A DNA stretch of 13,922 nt. It comes from Actinomycetes bacterium. GTDB taxonomy: Bacteria > Actinomycetota > Actinomycetes > Actinomycetales > Micrococcaceae. Both the position numbers and the translations under genes were made by a program. Where the stretch lies: NCBI GenBank assembly GCA_023426375.1, contig JAFAAV010000141.1, positions 1 through 13,922 of the forward strand. Reading direction: 5' to 3'. The notes below the pieces were generated by a model that saw nothing but the letters and a program-made list of their open reading frames with translations, was not told where the DNA came from and ran no database searches. This document shows positions 6,170 through 12,429 of the stretch, piece after piece. Position 1 is the first letter of the stretch; every line of letters begins with the position of its first letter.

Positions 6170-9100
6170 GGGGAACTGTCCTCTATCTGTTCGGCGGTGA
6201 GTTCTCGCTGGGGGTCGGTGATCATCGTGTTGCTCGTGGCCGGTGTGAGCCCCGCGCGTTCCTGGTACTCCGCAATCAGTGTCAGGAGCTCAGGTCCGCG
6301 CGGCCTGCGCCAGGGCCTGATGTCACACGAACCCACCTTGCCGTTCTGGATGTGCACGTTGGGGTCCAACGCGATGCCGAGCAGGTCATTAGCACCGTCG
6401 CCAGTGACCACCGCGTCCTGGCCGACACCCCAGTGATAGGGCAGACCGATCTGATGCACGGTGTGATCGCTCACGGTCAGCGGCTTCATCCGATCAGTCA
6501 CCAACACGCGGGCCTCAATCGCGGACCGAGGGGAAATGATGGTGGCCCAGCCGTACGGTTCCAGGCCCTTCTCCTCAGCGAGTTCGGGGGAGACCTCGCA
6601 GAACATCTCCGGCTGCAGCTCGGAAAGGTACGGCAACCAACGACTCATGCCACCCGCGGTGTGCTGCTCCGTCAGACGATAGGTCGTGAACACATAGGGG
6701 TACACGTCCGTGCCTGGTTTGCCCGCACTCTGGGCAAACAGGTTGTCCCAGCGAGGGAAGGTCATGCGCGTGGGGTTCTGTTGCTGTGCATAGAGCGGGT
6801 TGGGGATCGGCGACTCCTGCGGCTCGTAGTGCGCCGGCATGGGACCGTCCACCAAACCCTTGGGGGCGAACAGCCAGCCCTTACCGTCCGCCTGCATCAC
6901 GAACGGGTCGTCACCGGCCAGGGCGTCACCACCGCGTTGGTCCTTCCCGGGTTTACTTCCCGGGGCACGGTCGATCGGGAAGTCCGGGTTGTCCTTACCG
7001 ACCCAACGCTGTTGATCGTCATCCCACCAGATCAGTTTCTTCCGCTCACTCCACGGTTTACCCTGCGGGTCCGCGGAGGCACGGTTGTAAATGATGCGAC
7101 GGTTGGCGGGCCACGCCCAACCCCACTGGGATGCGATCTCGTCCTGTTCGCTACCGGGCATACGATCGGAGGCGTGGTTGATGCCGTCCGCGTAGACACC
7201 CGTATAAATCCAGCAACCGCCAGAGGTTGAGCCGTCCGCGCGCATCTCCGTGTAGGCAGACAGCGGCTGACCAGCGTTTTCGCCGGTCAGGTGTCGTCCG
7301 TTGATTTCGGCCAGCACCGCTTCAGCATCCGGGTCGCCGTGTTCGTCCGTGGGATAGTTCCACGTGAGATCCAGCAGCGGACGGTCACGGGGATCGTCGG
7401 AATCCACGAGACGTTCACGAATTCGCTGACCGAGCTTGTAGAAGAACTCCAGTTCGCTCTGGCCGTCACCCGGCGGTGCAACTGCCTGGTGCCGCCACTG
7501 CAACAACCGTTGGGTCTGGGTGAATGTGCCGGACTTCTCCACGTGGGTGGCTGCGGGCATGAAGAACACTTCGGTCTCGATGTCCTCGGTGCGCAGCTCA
7601 CCGGATTGGATCTCCGGGCCGTCCTTCCACCATGTGGCGGACTCGATCATGTTCAGATCCCGCACGACCAACCACTTCAGGTGGGACATGCCCATCCGCT
7701 GCAACCGGCCGTGTGCCGATCCCACCGCGGGGTTCTGACCCAACAGGAAGTACCCCTCCACCTCACCGGCCATCATGTTCATGAGGGTCTGGTAGGTGCC
7801 GTGCGGTCCGTTGAGCCTGGGGATGTAGTCGTAGGCCCAGTTGTTCTCGGCCTGGGCAGCATCACCCCACCATGCCTTCAAGAGGCTGACCGCGTACGCG
7901 TCCGCGTAGGCCCAGTAGCCCTTCTGATCGCGAGCGGAAATCGTATCCAGGTAGTCCGTGAACGTCTCGGTCCGCACCGTGGGCATGGGCAGGTACCCCG
8001 GAAGCAGGTTGAACAGGGTGGGAATGTCCGTGGAACCCTGAATACTCGCGTGACCACGCAGCGCCATGATGCCGCCGCCGGGGCGACCCATGTTGCCCAG
8101 CAGCAATTGAAGGATGGACGCGGTGCGGATGAACTGCGCACCCAAAGTGTGCTGGGTCCATCCCACCGCATAGGCGAAGCACGTGGTGCGTTCACGACCG
8201 GAGTTCTCGGTCACCGAACGGGCGAGATACTCGAAGTCCTCGATCGAGATGCCACACGCGTCGCGCACCATGTCCGGGGTGTACCGGCTGTAGTGACGCT
8301 TGAGGATTTGAAAGACCGTGTGCGGGTCCTGCAGCGTATCGTCGCGCAACGGAACGCCGGGGCCAACCGGAGCGCCGCCGCTACCGTACTTGTCGCCGCC
8401 GGCTTGCTCGCGTTCGTCGTCCCCTTCTTCGTGTTCCTCCGGTGCCGTCTCGTCCGACCGGTCCTTGGGAGCCGCATGCTCATCGTCCCAGGACGTGCCG
8501 TAGCCGTGATCGGCGGAGTGGGCGGACATGGCCGCGGGGTCCGGCTCTGCGGCGTCGTCGGAATCCTGATCGTGTTGTTCGGTGGTCTGGTAGGACCACG
8601 ACGACATGTCATAGGCGTTGTCCTTGACCACGTAACCGGAGAAGAGTCCGTCCAGATCCTCGGTGTCCTGGAAATCCTCGTTCACCAGATTCGCGGCGTT
8701 GGTATAAGCGCGCACGTACTCGTCGAACCACAGGTCGTTGCTCAGCACGTAGTTGATGAGCGCGCCGAGCAACACGATGTCCGTACCCGCGCGGATCGGC
8801 ACGTGCTTGTCCGCCACCGCAGAGGTGCGGGTGAATCGCGGATCAACGTGGATCACCTTGGCACCGCGTGCCTTGGCTTCCGTCACCCATTGGAATCCCA
8901 CGGGATGGCATTCGGCCATGTTGGAACCCTGGATGATGATGCAATCGGCGTTCGCCATGTCCTGCAGTGACTGAGTGGCGCCACCGCGGCCAAATGAGGT
9001 TCCCAAACTGGGAACCGTGGAGGAGTGTCAAATACGGGCTTGGTTCTCGATCTGCACGGCACCCGCTGCGGTGAAGAGTTTCTTGATCAGATAATTCTCT

Positions 9101-9594
9101 TCGTTGTCCAGCGTGGCACCGCCCAGCGACGCAATGCCCATGGTGCGCCGCAGCGGACGACCGTGTTCGTCAGTGTCCTGCCAGCCACGACGCCGGGATT
9201 CGATGAAACGATCCGCGATCATGTCGGTCGCGGTGTCGACATCCAATTCTTGCCAGTCCGTGGCGCGAGGAGCGCGATACAGCACGCGGGTCTGGCGACC
9301 CGGCGAGTTGACCAGCTGCTCGCTCGCAGACCCCTTGGGGCACAACCGACCGCGGGAAATCGGGGAATCCGGATCACCCTCGATCTGGATGACCTTCTCG
9401 TCCTTGACGTAGACCTTCTGCCCACATCCCACGGCACAGTACGGACACACGCTCTGTACCACGCGATCCGCCGTGGCAGTGCGCGAGGTGATGTCCCGGG
9501 TGTGCTGAGACACCACGGCCGAACTACGACCCGTGGTGTCTGCAGTACGGAATTGCCGAAAGACCGGCCATTCCAGGGGACTGAATCGCGACAT
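6166..9594 (-). CDS. fdhA: Selenocysteine-containing formate dehydrogenase alpha subunit (UGA recoded at residue 189)
   Basis: This is the catalytic Mo/W-bis-MGD subunit, which oxidises formate to CO2. Reading the TGA at 9028-9030 as selenocysteine gives 1142 residues. The N-terminal [4Fe-4S] motif is CPYCAVGCG...CPKG (C50, C53, C57, C85). Sec189 follows ENQARI and is followed by His190 and STVPSLGTSFGRGG, the exact FdnG-type active-site context. GSNMAECHPVGFQW and later oxidoreductase blocks follow, and the C-terminal dinucleotide-binding domain includes FTTYRLTEQHTAGG and IGLPYHWG. Residues about 340-418 are an acidic, His-containing insertion relative to FdnG (1015 residues). No Tat signal is seen; a TAG lies in frame four codons upstream of the ATG, so the start cannot be moved far upstream. 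The Shine-Dalgarno is poor, and coupling to the small ORF ending at 9604 is possible. Treating TGA as a stop would wrongly split this into two genes or a pseudogene. Confidence 0.96.
8998..9030 (-). promoter_or_regulatory. Selenocysteine UGA codon and bacterial SECIS hairpin
   Basis: After TGA (9028-9030) come 11 bases, then GGTTCCC (9010-9016), loop AGTTT (9005-9009) and GGGAACC (8998-9004): seven perfect base pairs. Counting U of UGA as 1, the loop G and U are at 23 and 24, the same positions as the SelB-contacting G23 and U24 of E. coli fdhF, and the spacing to the stem is also the same. Unlike fdhF, U17 is paired rather than bulged. SelB binding here would direct Sec insertion at residue 189 of FdhA. 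Confidence 0.9.
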
Positions 9595-9603
9595 GAAACC
9601 AGG

Positions 9604-9837
9604 CTAGTCCAGGTCCGGGTCGGTGGGCAGTTCCTGGTCCGCCGTGTCGATCCGGTTGTTCAGCTCGAGCTCTTCCACATCCTTGAGCGGATCCTCATCG
9701 GCTCCCCACTGGGCGTCGTCCTCTTCCCAGGCGGAATCCTCGTCACCGGTGGTCCCGATGAACTCGTCCTCCCGCAAGGGTTCCCGGGCGGCGTCCGGGT
9801 TGTCGATGGGGTTGGGATCGGGGATGGGTTCGGACAT
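9604..9837 (-). CDS. Small highly acidic protein of unknown function, just upstream of fdhA
   Basis: The 77-residue product has 28 Asp/Glu and only four Lys/Arg, no cysteine, no membrane segment and no recognised domain; it is probably intrinsically disordered. Support for it being a real gene is the AAGGA ribosome binding site eight to nine bases before ATG (9835-9837), the tight 9-base gap to fdhA and the codon pattern. It is in the same reading frame as fdhA: after its TAG (9604-9606) come three codons and then the fdhA ATG. A role as assembly chaperone or as a translational leader for fdhA is conceivable, but nothing in the sequence shows it. It could also be a diverged N-terminal extension separated from fdhA by a stop codon. 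Confidence 0.65.
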   Translation of the reverse strand: MSEPIPDPNPIDNPDAAREPLREDEFIGTTGDEDSAWEEDDAQWGADEDPLKDVEELELNNRIDTADQELPTDPDLD

Positions 9838-9859
9838 CTACTAGTTCCTTTCTCGACCC

Positions 9860-9883
9860 GGGGTGGCCAGGCAGGCCAACCCC
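9860..9883 (-). other. GC-rich hairpin between the VOC gene and the acidic ORF
   Basis: On the minus strand GGGG-T-(T)-GGCC pairs with GGCC-A-CCCC around a TGCCT loop: nine pairs with one bulged T. No T run follows on either strand. It may terminate the VOC transcript in the U-tract-free manner suspected for actinobacteria, or lie in the 5' leader of the fdh operon mRNA if the promoter candidate at 9896-9901 is used. The pairing is seen; its role is inference. Confidence 0.5.
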
Positions 9884-9888
9884 ACGGA

Positions 9889-9901
9889 AATGATCATTCT
9901 A
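9889..9901 (-). promoter_or_regulatory. Candidate promoter and operator of the acidic ORF-fdhA-fdhB-nrfD operon
   Basis: On the minus strand TAGAAT (9896-9901) matches the TANNNT -10 pattern. It overlaps a perfect 10-base palindrome AATGATCATT (9889-9898) that would lie at the transcription start, a good place for a repressor. Transcription would begin near 9889 and give a leader of about 50 bases holding the hairpin at 9860-9883. No convincing -35 box is visible. The site lies just downstream of the VOC stop codon (9903-9905). Confidence 0.35.
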
Positions 9902-9902
9902 C

Positions 9903-10328
9903 TTATTGTTCTGCCGGCGCGGAGAACGACCACATCACACCGAAGCGGTCGAACACGGTGCCGTACCACTCGCCCCACGGAGCCTTCTCGAAGGGCATGC
10001 CCACCGAGCCACCGCCGTTGGTGAGTTTCTGGATCAGGTCGCGGGCGTCGTCGGGAGTCTCCACCGAGTAGAGCAGAGAGTATGCGGTGCCGCGCAGCGG
10101 GTAGTCGTTGCCGTCCTCCATGGCGTCGCCACCGGCGATCTGCCCGCCCGGCGTGGTCAGGACAGCGTGGGCAACGTGCGACGGGTTCGGTTCGAAGGGC
10201 ATGCCCTCCAACTTCATGTCCCCGTAACGCAGCAGGTCCAGGTCTCCACCGAAGACTTCGTACCAATGTTCAAAAGCCTCGGCGGCGTTGCCGGGTAGAG
10301 CGATGTAGGTGGCCAGAGTGGTGCTCAT
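9903..10328 (-). CDS. VOC-fold (PhnB/glyoxalase-like) protein
   Basis: The 141-residue cytoplasmic protein has the pattern of the PhnB-type vicinal-oxygen-chelate family: an N-terminal YIALPGNAAEAFEHWYEVFGG segment split over residues 8-28, a central VAHAVLTTPGGQIAGGD strand-turn region (52-68) and a C-terminal PWGEWYGTVFDRFGVMWSF block (116-134). Family members are mostly of unknown substrate, and several are misnamed as 3-demethylubiquinone methyltransferases. The ATG at 10326-10328 has GGGAG six bases upstream. It sits alone between the SRPBCC gene (105-base gap) and the acidic ORF (65-base gap), so it is probably its own transcription unit; a link to formate or selenium metabolism is not evident. 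Confidence 0.85.
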   Translation of the reverse strand: MSTTLATYIALPGNAAEAFEHWYEVFGGDLDLLRYGDMKLEGMPFEPNPSHVAHAVLTTPGGQIAGGDAMEDGNDYPLRGTAYSLLYSVETPDDARDLIQKLTNGGGSVGMPFEKAPWGEWYGTVFDRFGVMWSFSAPAEQ

Positions 10329-10381
10329 GAGGTGCTCCCGATTCTCAGGACGTCATGGCAGTTTTGTGTCGCGTGCTCGTC

Positions 10382-10387
10382 AGAATA
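10382..10387 (-). promoter_or_regulatory. Weak -10 candidate for the VOC gene
   Basis: TATTCT on the minus strand, 53 bases before the VOC start codon, fits TANNNT. A -35 box at the expected distance (TGGTGA, 10405-10410) is poor. The rest of the 10329-10433 gap shows only the ribosome binding site and a 9-base direct repeat CTCAGGACG (10344-10352 and 10414-10422). Confidence 0.25.
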
Positions 10388-10433
10388 GGCCTCCCCCGCA
10401 CTGCTCACCAGACCTCAGGACGGGAATTTCACG

Positions 10434-10949
10434 TTAACTCACACCCGCCACCCGGTGCGCCAAGCCGCGTTCCCCCGCCCGCATGACCCAGCCGTGCGCC
10501 CACGGCGCGAGTCCGCGAAACAACCTGACCGAACGACGTCGTGAGGTCACGCACCACACGATGCTCGCCACGGTGCCGTCCCCGACGGGGCGCGCAGACC
10601 ACAGGCCGACGCCGCGCAGATCGCCGTCCACGGTCAAGGTCGCCTCGCGGGGCGCGGCCACGGACGTGACCGCCACGGTGAACCCCAAGCTGTAGCCCAG
10701 CGGACTGCTGACCGAGAATTCCACTGTTTTTCCTTGGCCCTGGGCGTCGCCGTCTCTGAGAAGCCGCGCTGAACTCATCCCGGGCCACCAGTGCGACCAC
10801 CGTTCCATGTCCGACAGCACGTCCCACACGGTGGCCGGGTCGCCGGGAACGTGCCATGTGGATTCGAAATGGAACGGTGCCGACTCGCCTGGCCCGGTGT
10901 CGATGTGGGTGTGCTCGGTGAGCGAGCGAGAACCCTCATGAGATGTCAT
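10434..10949 (-). CDS. SRPBCC (polyketide cyclase/START-like) family protein
   Basis: The 171-residue protein has the SRPBCC pattern: after a polar N-terminal tail (about 1-25), a strand-helix start FHFESTWHVPGDPATVWDVL (27-46), then DMERWSHWWPGM (47-58), which is typical of the family, followed by alternating strands and a C-terminal helix rich in Trp and Arg (about 140-165). Such proteins bind hydrophobic ligands in a deep pocket; no substrate can be named. The ATG at 10947-10949 is preceded by GAGTGAGAG, and the gap from the SCO1664-type gene is only 10 bases, so it is the last gene of a three-gene operon. A later start, at about residue 12, is possible because the first residues are poorly constrained. 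Confidence 0.85.
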   Translation of the reverse strand: MTSHEGSRSLTEHTHIDTGPGESAPFHFESTWHVPGDPATVWDVLSDMERWSHWWPGMSSARLLRDGDAQGQGKTVEFSVSSPLGYSLGFTVAVTSVAAPREATLTVDGDLRGVGLWSARPVGDGTVASIVWCVTSRRRSVRLFRGLAPWAHGWVMRAGERGLAHRVAGVS

Positions 10950-10959
10950 GCGCTCTCAC

Positions 10960-11664
10960 TCAAATCAGCGGCCACGGGAACCTCATGCCGGTGGGATCCG
11001 CTGGCAGCCGCCCCAGGAGCCCGAGGACTCGCACACGTTCCTTGAGGGCCTGGACCTCAGCATGGGTGAGCAGATCAGCCACGTCAGCCGGTACTTCGTG
11101 TTCCAGGGGCGCGATGTCCTCCTGCAGTGGCTGCGCAATCGGTTCCCGCGCGAAGTCCCAAATGACCGTGCGCAGTTTGAATGATTCGGCGAAGCAGAGT
11201 CCGTGATCGATTCCCCAGATCCGCCCGTCCAGGCCACGGAGCACGTGGCCTGCCTTGCGGTCGGTGTTGTTGGTGACCACGTCGAAGACCGCCATGCGTT
11301 TGAGGTCCTCGTGCGTCTCGGGATGCTCCTCGATGAGAGTGAAGTAGTGCTGTTCCAGATCGGTTTCCACGAACCGCTGCAGGGACCCGATTCCGAACGG
11401 CCCGTCCTCACGAATGATCGTCAGCGGCACGATGCCCCAGCCCAGCGCCTCGCTCAACAAGTAGGCCGCACGTTCGCGCCGGTAGAGCCCGGGCTCGAAG
11501 TCGTACAGCGGCCGCTCCCCCAGTTCGGGTTTGTAGATCGCCCAGCTCTGTTGATCCTCGTGGGTCAGCTCGACCAGAAAGGTCTCATTGCTGCTCTCCA
11601 CGAGTTGCCCGAGGATCTCGATCTCCCCGAATTCCAGGAGCTCACGCGTGCGCTGATCGTCCAC
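10960..11664 (-). CDS. SCO1664-family (PI3/4-kinase-like) conserved actinobacterial protein
   Basis: The 234-residue protein matches the actinobacterial SCO1664 family (TIGR03843-type), which has a kinase-like active site of the HipA/PI4K class and no established substrate. Visible motifs are the putative ATP-contacting K45 in WAIYKPELGERPLYDF, acidic and basic residues in YRRERAAYLLSEALG (61-75), the catalytic-loop-like NNTDRKAGHVL with D135, and the metal-binding-like IDHGLCF with D153. The start is GTG (11662-11664) with AAGGGG five bases upstream; that ribosome binding site overlaps the TAA of the phosphatase gene, so the two are coupled. In many actinobacteria this gene lies with an MSMEG_4193-type phosphatase, a DUF3090 gene and mshC; here the phosphatase is present but no DUF3090 gene lies between. 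Confidence 0.88.
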   Translation of the reverse strand: MDDQRTRELLEFGEIEILGQLVESSNETFLVELTHEDQQSWAIYKPELGERPLYDFEPGLYRRERAAYLLSEALGWGIVPLTIIREDGPFGIGSLQRFVETDLEQHYFTLIEEHPETHEDLKRMAVFDVVTNNTDRKAGHVLRGLDGRIWGIDHGLCFAESFKLRTVIWDFAREPIAQPLQEDIAPLEHEVPADVADLLTHAEVQALKERVRVLGLLGRLPADPTGMRFPWPLI

Positions 11665-11673
11665 GGTAACCCC

Positions 11674-12306
11674 TTACTGCGCTGTGAGGGCGGCCAGAGA
11701 GTCCTGGGTGGAATTGACCGTCAACACCACGGGATCATGCCCTTCCGGATAGGCCACTGCTGAGACCGAACACGGCCCCACGCTGAGCCGTTGGAACTTG
11801 TTCAGCGGGGTGCCCATCTCGTGGGCCACCACCGCCCGGATGGGATCTGCGTGGGAAAAACACACCACCGTGCCACCCGGGTGAGCGGTGCGAATCCGGG
11901 CGAGCGCATCGATCATTCGGTCCAGCATGTCTTGGAAGCTCTCGCCGCCCGGGAACGTGAAACTCGCGGGTTCGTGCTGCACGGTGTGCCATTCAGGCTG
12001 ACGTGTCAGGTCGGAGAGCTTCTGTCCGGTCCAGTCCCCCACGTCGAGTTCCAACAGACCGTGATCTTCGATGACCGGCAGGCCGGTAGCGTCCGCGGTT
12101 GCCTGTGCTGTTTCTCTGGTCCGCTCCAGCGGGGACGAGTACAGCGCTGTCACGGGCAGTTCAGTGAGCCGGTGGGCCACGCGCGCAGCTTGTTCCCGAC
12201 CGGTGTCGGACAGGTGCAGTCCCGGCGTTCGCCCGGGCAGGAGCTGCCCGGTGGTGGGGGTCTGACCGTGCCGAACAAGCAGAAGCGTGGTGGTTTCGGG
12301 GCTCAC
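11674..12306 (-). CDS. Histidine phosphatase (MSMEG_4193-type putative phosphomutase)
   Basis: This 210-residue member of the histidine phosphatase superfamily has LLLVRHGQT at 8-16 (H13 is the phospho-acceptor), SSPLERTRETA at 57-67 (R62), the acid E86 in LLELDVGDWTG and the second catalytic His152 in CFSHADPIRAVV. PLNKFQRLSVGPCSVSAV near the C-terminus is characteristic of the MSMEG_4193/TIGR03848 type, whose substrate is unknown. The GTG at 12304-12306 is preferred over a longer GTG start at 12357 because a TAGGCT -10 sits 7 bases before it, giving a leaderless mRNA, and because homologues begin just before the LLLVRHG strand. It heads the operon phosphatase-SCO1664-SRPBCC and is divergent from the AAA+ gene. 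Confidence 0.92.
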   Translation of the reverse strand: MSPETTTLLLVRHGQTPTTGQLLPGRTPGLHLSDTGREQAARVAHRLTELPVTALYSSPLERTRETAQATADATGLPVIEDHGLLELDVGDWTGQKLSDLTRQPEWHTVQHEPASFTFPGGESFQDMLDRMIDALARIRTAHPGGTVVCFSHADPIRAVVAHEMGTPLNKFQRLSVGPCSVSAVAYPEGHDPVVLTVNSTQDSLAALTAQ

Positions 12307-12313
12307 ACGGCCC

Positions 12314-12319
12314 AGCCTA
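12314..12319 (-). promoter_or_regulatory. Candidate -10 element of the phosphatase operon (leaderless)
   Basis: TAGGCT on the minus strand, 7 bases before the GTG at 12304-12306. It fits the actinobacterial TANNNT pattern at the distance expected for transcription starting at the start codon. No ribosome binding site is visible before this GTG, consistent with a leaderless mRNA. Confidence 0.5.
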
Positions 12320-12416
12320 GGCGGCGGATTCGCACCCGTCACGACCTGCCCGCTCACGACCCGTCATACGACGTCATCATGTCTCGGGAGGGGTCGACGC
12401 CGCTGGCCCCCGCGCG

Positions 12417-12422
12417 TAGCGT
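12417..12422 (+). promoter_or_regulatory. Candidate -10 element of the AAA+ ATPase gene (leaderless)
   Basis: TAGCGT on the plus strand, 7 bases before the GTG at 12430. Together with the mirror-image element at 12314-12319 it defines a divergent promoter region of 123 bases (12307-12429) with no other gene in it. No -35 box was recognised. The distance implies transcription from the start codon itself. Confidence 0.5.
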
Positions 12423-12429
12423 GGCGTGC

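Noticed and set aside
7291..8970. Long plus-strand open frame of 559 codons antisense to fdhA
   Set aside because: It lies wholly inside fdhA on the opposite strand, has low-complexity Val/Gly/Arg-rich sequence with no recognisable domain, and is explained by strong codon bias of a GC-rich gene.
6166..9006. Separate gene starting at the TTG at 9004-9006, or fdhA as a pseudogene broken by a stop
   Set aside because: The TGA sits exactly at the catalytic Sec position, is followed by a SECIS hairpin and conserved sequence on both sides, and the complete Sec machinery is encoded next to it.
9838..9902. Insertion border of a mobile element at the right end of the fdh operon
   Set aside because: Only a hairpin and a short palindrome are present; no target-site duplication, terminal repeats, integrase or transposase remnant was seen.
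10344..10422. Direct repeat CTCAGGACG (10344-10352 and 10414-10422) in the VOC upstream region
   Set aside because: Only nine bases, two copies 70 bases apart and not placed at equal distance from a promoter; compatible with chance.
11791..12429. Upstream extension of the AAA+ ATPase open frame
   Set aside because: It is antisense to the phosphatase gene; family similarity starts only after the GTG at 12430, which also has a promoter-like element at the right distance.
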